A stretch of 7,831 nucleotides of DNA from a bacterium. GTDB taxonomy: Bacteria; Actinomycetota; Acidimicrobiia; Acidimicrobiales; Ilumatobacteraceae. The notes under the pieces were generated by a model. That model made no database searches, was not told the origin of the DNA, and saw only the letters and a list, made by a program, of their open reading frames with translations. The stretch lies in NCBI GenBank assembly GCA_029978815.1, contig JAPOIQ010000043.1, positions 1 to 7,831 on the forward strand, written 5' to 3'. Made by a program: the position numbers and the translations under genes. The stretch's first letter is position 1; each line of letters begins with the position of its first letter. This document shows positions 6,202 through 7,831 of this stretch, piece after piece.

Positions 6202-7572
6202 GTGGCTCATCGATTTGTCATCATTGGCGGCGGACCAGCCGGCAACCAGGCGGCGACCTATGCGGCGCGGCTCGGTGCAAAGGTGACCATGGTTGAGCGT
6301 GAAATCGTGGGTGGTGCTGCGCACCTGCTCGACTGCATTCCTTCGAAAACGATGATTGCGACGGGTGGAGCGATCTCGTTTGGGCAGCGCATTGGAGGAA
6401 TGGGCCTCACCGATGCCTCAACGACAGTTGATGAGGATGCGCTTGTGCGTCGAATCGGCAGCATCCGAGACCACATGCAAGATGACACGACGCAACTCCT
6501 TCAGAGCCAAGGGGTCGACATCATTCGCGGAACTGCGCGATTCACAGGTCCACACAGTGTTGAAGTCGACACCGCTGATGGGGTTCAACAACTCGAGTTT
6601 GATTCGGCGCTGATCGCTACCGGAACCCGCCCACGAATTCCCGAGTGGTGCGAACCTGATCACGAGCGGATTCTGACCACCCGAGACTGCTACCCGCCGA
6701 AGGTGTTCCCGAAGAAAGTGACCGTCATCGGGTCAGGTGTCACAGGTGTCGAATTCGTCCACATGTTCGCCTCATTTGGTGCTGAAGTAACGCTGGTGGT
6801 CAGCCGCCAACATGTGCTTCCCGGCAAAGACCCTGAAGCAGCAGCGATCCTTGAGGACGATTTCTTGAGCAGGGGAGTGCGGCTCTTGAAAGGCGCCCGG
6901 GCAACTTCAATTGAACGTGACCCTGCGGACCCAGAAAACGTCGTTGTCAAATGTGATGATGGGCGCGTTGTCGAATCAACCCATGCGGTGCTCGCCATCG
7001 GATCAGTGCCGAATACCGAAATGCTCAACCTCGAGGCCGCTGGAGTCATATCTGATGAAGGCGGTTACATCCCGATCAATCATCACTGCGTCACCAACCA
7101 GCCCCACATCTATGCCGCTGGCGACGTGAGCGGTAAGTTGCCGCTCTCCTCGGTTGCGTCCGTGCAAGGCCGCAAGGTCGCTGAGCACGCCATGGGACTT
7201 CACACCGTCGAGCACAGACACCTCGACTACGACAAAGCAGCATCAGCGATCTTCACCGAGCCCGAAATCGCAGATGTCGGTCTTGCGGAAGCAGAAGCCT
7301 TCGCGCTCGGCCGGAAAATTCGAGTGACCAAAGTGCCGTTTGCGACGACGCCGAAGGCGCTCATCAATAACGACCCGCGGGGGTTCGTGAAAATTGTCTC
7401 CGACCCAGCCACCGGCGTTGTCCTAGGCGGCTCAATCGTTGGTCAGCACGCCGCAGAGCTCATCAGCGTGATTGCGCTCGCGGTCACTGCGAACCTCACC
7501 GTGACCGACATTGTCGAAAGCCTTCTCGTGCACCCAGCACTCGCAGAAGCGTTGTCACAAGCAGCCGAATAA
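6202..7572 (+). CDS. lpdA: LpdA-like NAD(P)H dehydrogenase / quinone reductase flavoprotein (dihydrolipoamide dehydrogenase family)
   Basis: The 456-residue protein has the full fold of the pyridine-nucleotide disulfide reductase family. FAD binds at FVIIGGGPAGNQAA (5-18), with a second FAD motif at IYAAGDVSGKLPL (303-315). The NAD(P)H Rossmann motif is VIGSGVTGVEF (175-185), and a C-terminal dimerisation domain follows from about 345. In true lipoamide dehydrogenases the FAD-proximal motif has two redox cysteines (CxxxxC); here it reads GGAAHLLDCIPSK, so Ala40 replaces the first and only Cys45 remains. Mycobacterial LpdA (Rv3303c) has the same GGAA...C change and acts as an NAD(P)H:quinone reductase, so lipoamide activity is not expected. 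The C-terminal HPALAE (444-449) keeps the His-Glu pair of the classic enzymes. After the second Rossmann strand VSRQ stands where NAD-specific relatives have an acidic residue, hinting at NADPH use. The start is GTG at 6202, with a -10-like TAGCCT six bases upstream. It diverges from lysS. Confidence 0.88.
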   Translation: MAHRFVIIGGGPAGNQAATYAARLGAKVTMVEREIVGGAAHLLDCIPSKTMIATGGAISFGQRIGGMGLTDASTTVDEDALVRRIGSIRDHMQDDTTQLLQSQGVDIIRGTARFTGPHSVEVDTADGVQQLEFDSALIATGTRPRIPEWCEPDHERILTTRDCYPPKVFPKKVTVIGSGVTGVEFVHMFASFGAEVTLVVSRQHVLPGKDPEAAAILEDDFLSRGVRLLKGARATSIERDPADPENVVVKCDDGRVVESTHAVLAIGSVPNTEMLNLEAAGVISDEGGYIPINHHCVTNQPHIYAAGDVSGKLPLSSVASVQGRKVAEHAMGLHTVEHRHLDYDKAASAIFTEPEIADVGLAEAEAFALGRKIRVTKVPFATTPKALINNDPRGFVKIVSDPATGVVLGGSIVGQHAAELISVIALAVTANLTVTDIVESLLVHPALAEALSQAAE

Positions 7573-7667
7573 CAGCCTGTCGCGGGCAGCCCCGTAGCCA
7601 CCAGCGCAATCCTGCTGAGTTCAGGGCCGTAACGGGCCTCGTCTGAGCGCGGCGAGCAGTATTGATA
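7573..7667. other. Intergenic stretch between convergent genes, no feature seen
   Basis: This stretch follows the lpdA stop. I see no ORF with family resemblance on either strand and no RNA gene. Only short, weak self-complementary patches are present before the strong hairpin to its right. Confidence 0.6.
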
Positions 7668-7687
7668 GGGGCGCCACACGGCGCCCC
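7668..7687 (-). terminator. Perfect 8-bp GC hairpin, likely terminator
   Basis: GGGGCGCC and GGCGCCCC form a perfect eight-base-pair stem around an ACAC loop (7676-7679). On the minus strand it starts 11 bases after the TAA of the biotin-carrier frame, the normal place for a terminator. It also lies about 95 bases after the convergent lpdA stop, so it could act from both sides. There is no long U-tract on either strand, as is common for actinobacterial terminators. Confidence 0.6.
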
Positions 7688-7698
7688 AAACTGGTTCC

Positions 7699-7831
7699 TT
7701 AGGCGGGAGTAATCACAACGACGGTGTCTCCGCCACCAACCGTGTCACCGGCCGAAACCTTAATCTCGGCCACGGTGCCACTCACATCGCTGTTGATCTG
7801 GTTCTACATTTTCATTGCCTCGAGCACGAGG
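7699..7831 (-). pseudogene. Biotin carboxyl carrier protein, C-terminal part, interrupted by an in-frame TAG
   Basis: The minus strand enters from the right edge coding LVLEAMKM, the classic biotinylation motif; the lysine codon is at 7810-7812 and would carry the biotin. The next codon (7804-7806) is TAG. The same frame then continues for 34 codons without another stop, reading NQINSDVSGTVAEIKVSAGD and onwards to VVVITPA, and ends with TAA at 7699-7701. This tail is a normal second half of a biotinyl domain, with the conserved SGTV and GDTV turns. In relatives a Glu, Gln, Met or Leu usually follows the MKM, so a single change of GAG or CAG would create the TAG. If real, the stop removes about half of the folded domain and should kill the carrier. 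It may be the C-terminus of a small free-standing carrier or of a larger acyl-CoA carboxylase subunit; the rest lies outside. A sequencing or assembly error cannot be excluded. Confidence 0.75.

Noticed and set aside
4328..6286. Several plus-strand open frames opposite lysS and its upstream region
   Set aside because: All are antisense to a complete lysyl-tRNA synthetase with all class II motifs; none shows a coherent protein family.
7804..7806. TAG as a sense codon (for example pyrrolysine) after the biotinylation motif
   Set aside because: Nothing else in the window supports reassignment; eamA ends in TAG at a family-typical length, and pyrrolysine at this place has no known role. A point mutation or sequence error is simpler.
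1..7831. CRISPR array, insertion sequence, phage or tRNA gene
   Set aside because: No spaced repeats, transposase or integrase frames, terminal inverted repeats or cloverleaf-type sequences were seen; the genes are ordinary chromosomal types with similar base composition throughout.

Overview
The window looks like a piece of an actinobacterial chromosome. It is moderately GC-rich by eye, densely packed, and uses ATG and GTG starts. Its DapD is of the type found in mycobacteria and relatives, and its flavoprotein carries the same altered active-site motif as mycobacterial LpdA. I lean towards a deeper-branching actinobacterium (for example Acidimicrobiia), but that placement is inference. Every gene is a chromosomal metabolic or transport type; no mobile element, CRISPR array, rRNA or tRNA gene was seen. 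I found no clear sign of an undescribed multi-gene system.

Layout. The left edge holds the 5' end of a probable nitroreductase gene (- strand), divergent from an EamA-family transporter (+). That transporter converges, 3 bp apart, on a LysE/RhtB-type exporter (-). The exporter diverges from an alpha/beta hydrolase (+), their 5' ends almost touching. The hydrolase converges on a second EamA transporter, the last gene of a minus-strand operon read lysS - dapD - eamA: lysyl-tRNA synthetase, tetrahydrodipicolinate N-succinyltransferase and exporter. lysS and dapD overlap by 11 nt, and the dapD ribosome-binding site lies inside the last lysS codons. Divergent from lysS is an LpdA-like flavoprotein (+). 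The right edge holds the 3' end of a biotin carboxyl carrier gene (-), separated from lpdA by a strong hairpin.

How the genes relate. lysS and dapD share a lysine theme: one charges lysine onto tRNA, the other acts in the diaminopimelate/lysine pathway. The EamA gene behind them may export a related metabolite, but its substrate cannot be read from sequence. The LysE-family gene is nearby but not in the same transcription unit. The other genes show no obvious shared pathway.

Three points deserve a second look. The biotin carrier has an in-frame TAG directly after its EAMKM biotinylation motif while the frame beyond it is intact. The LpdA-like protein has lost the first cysteine of the CxxxxC disulfide but keeps the C-terminal His-Glu pair. 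lysS and dapD appear translationally coupled.
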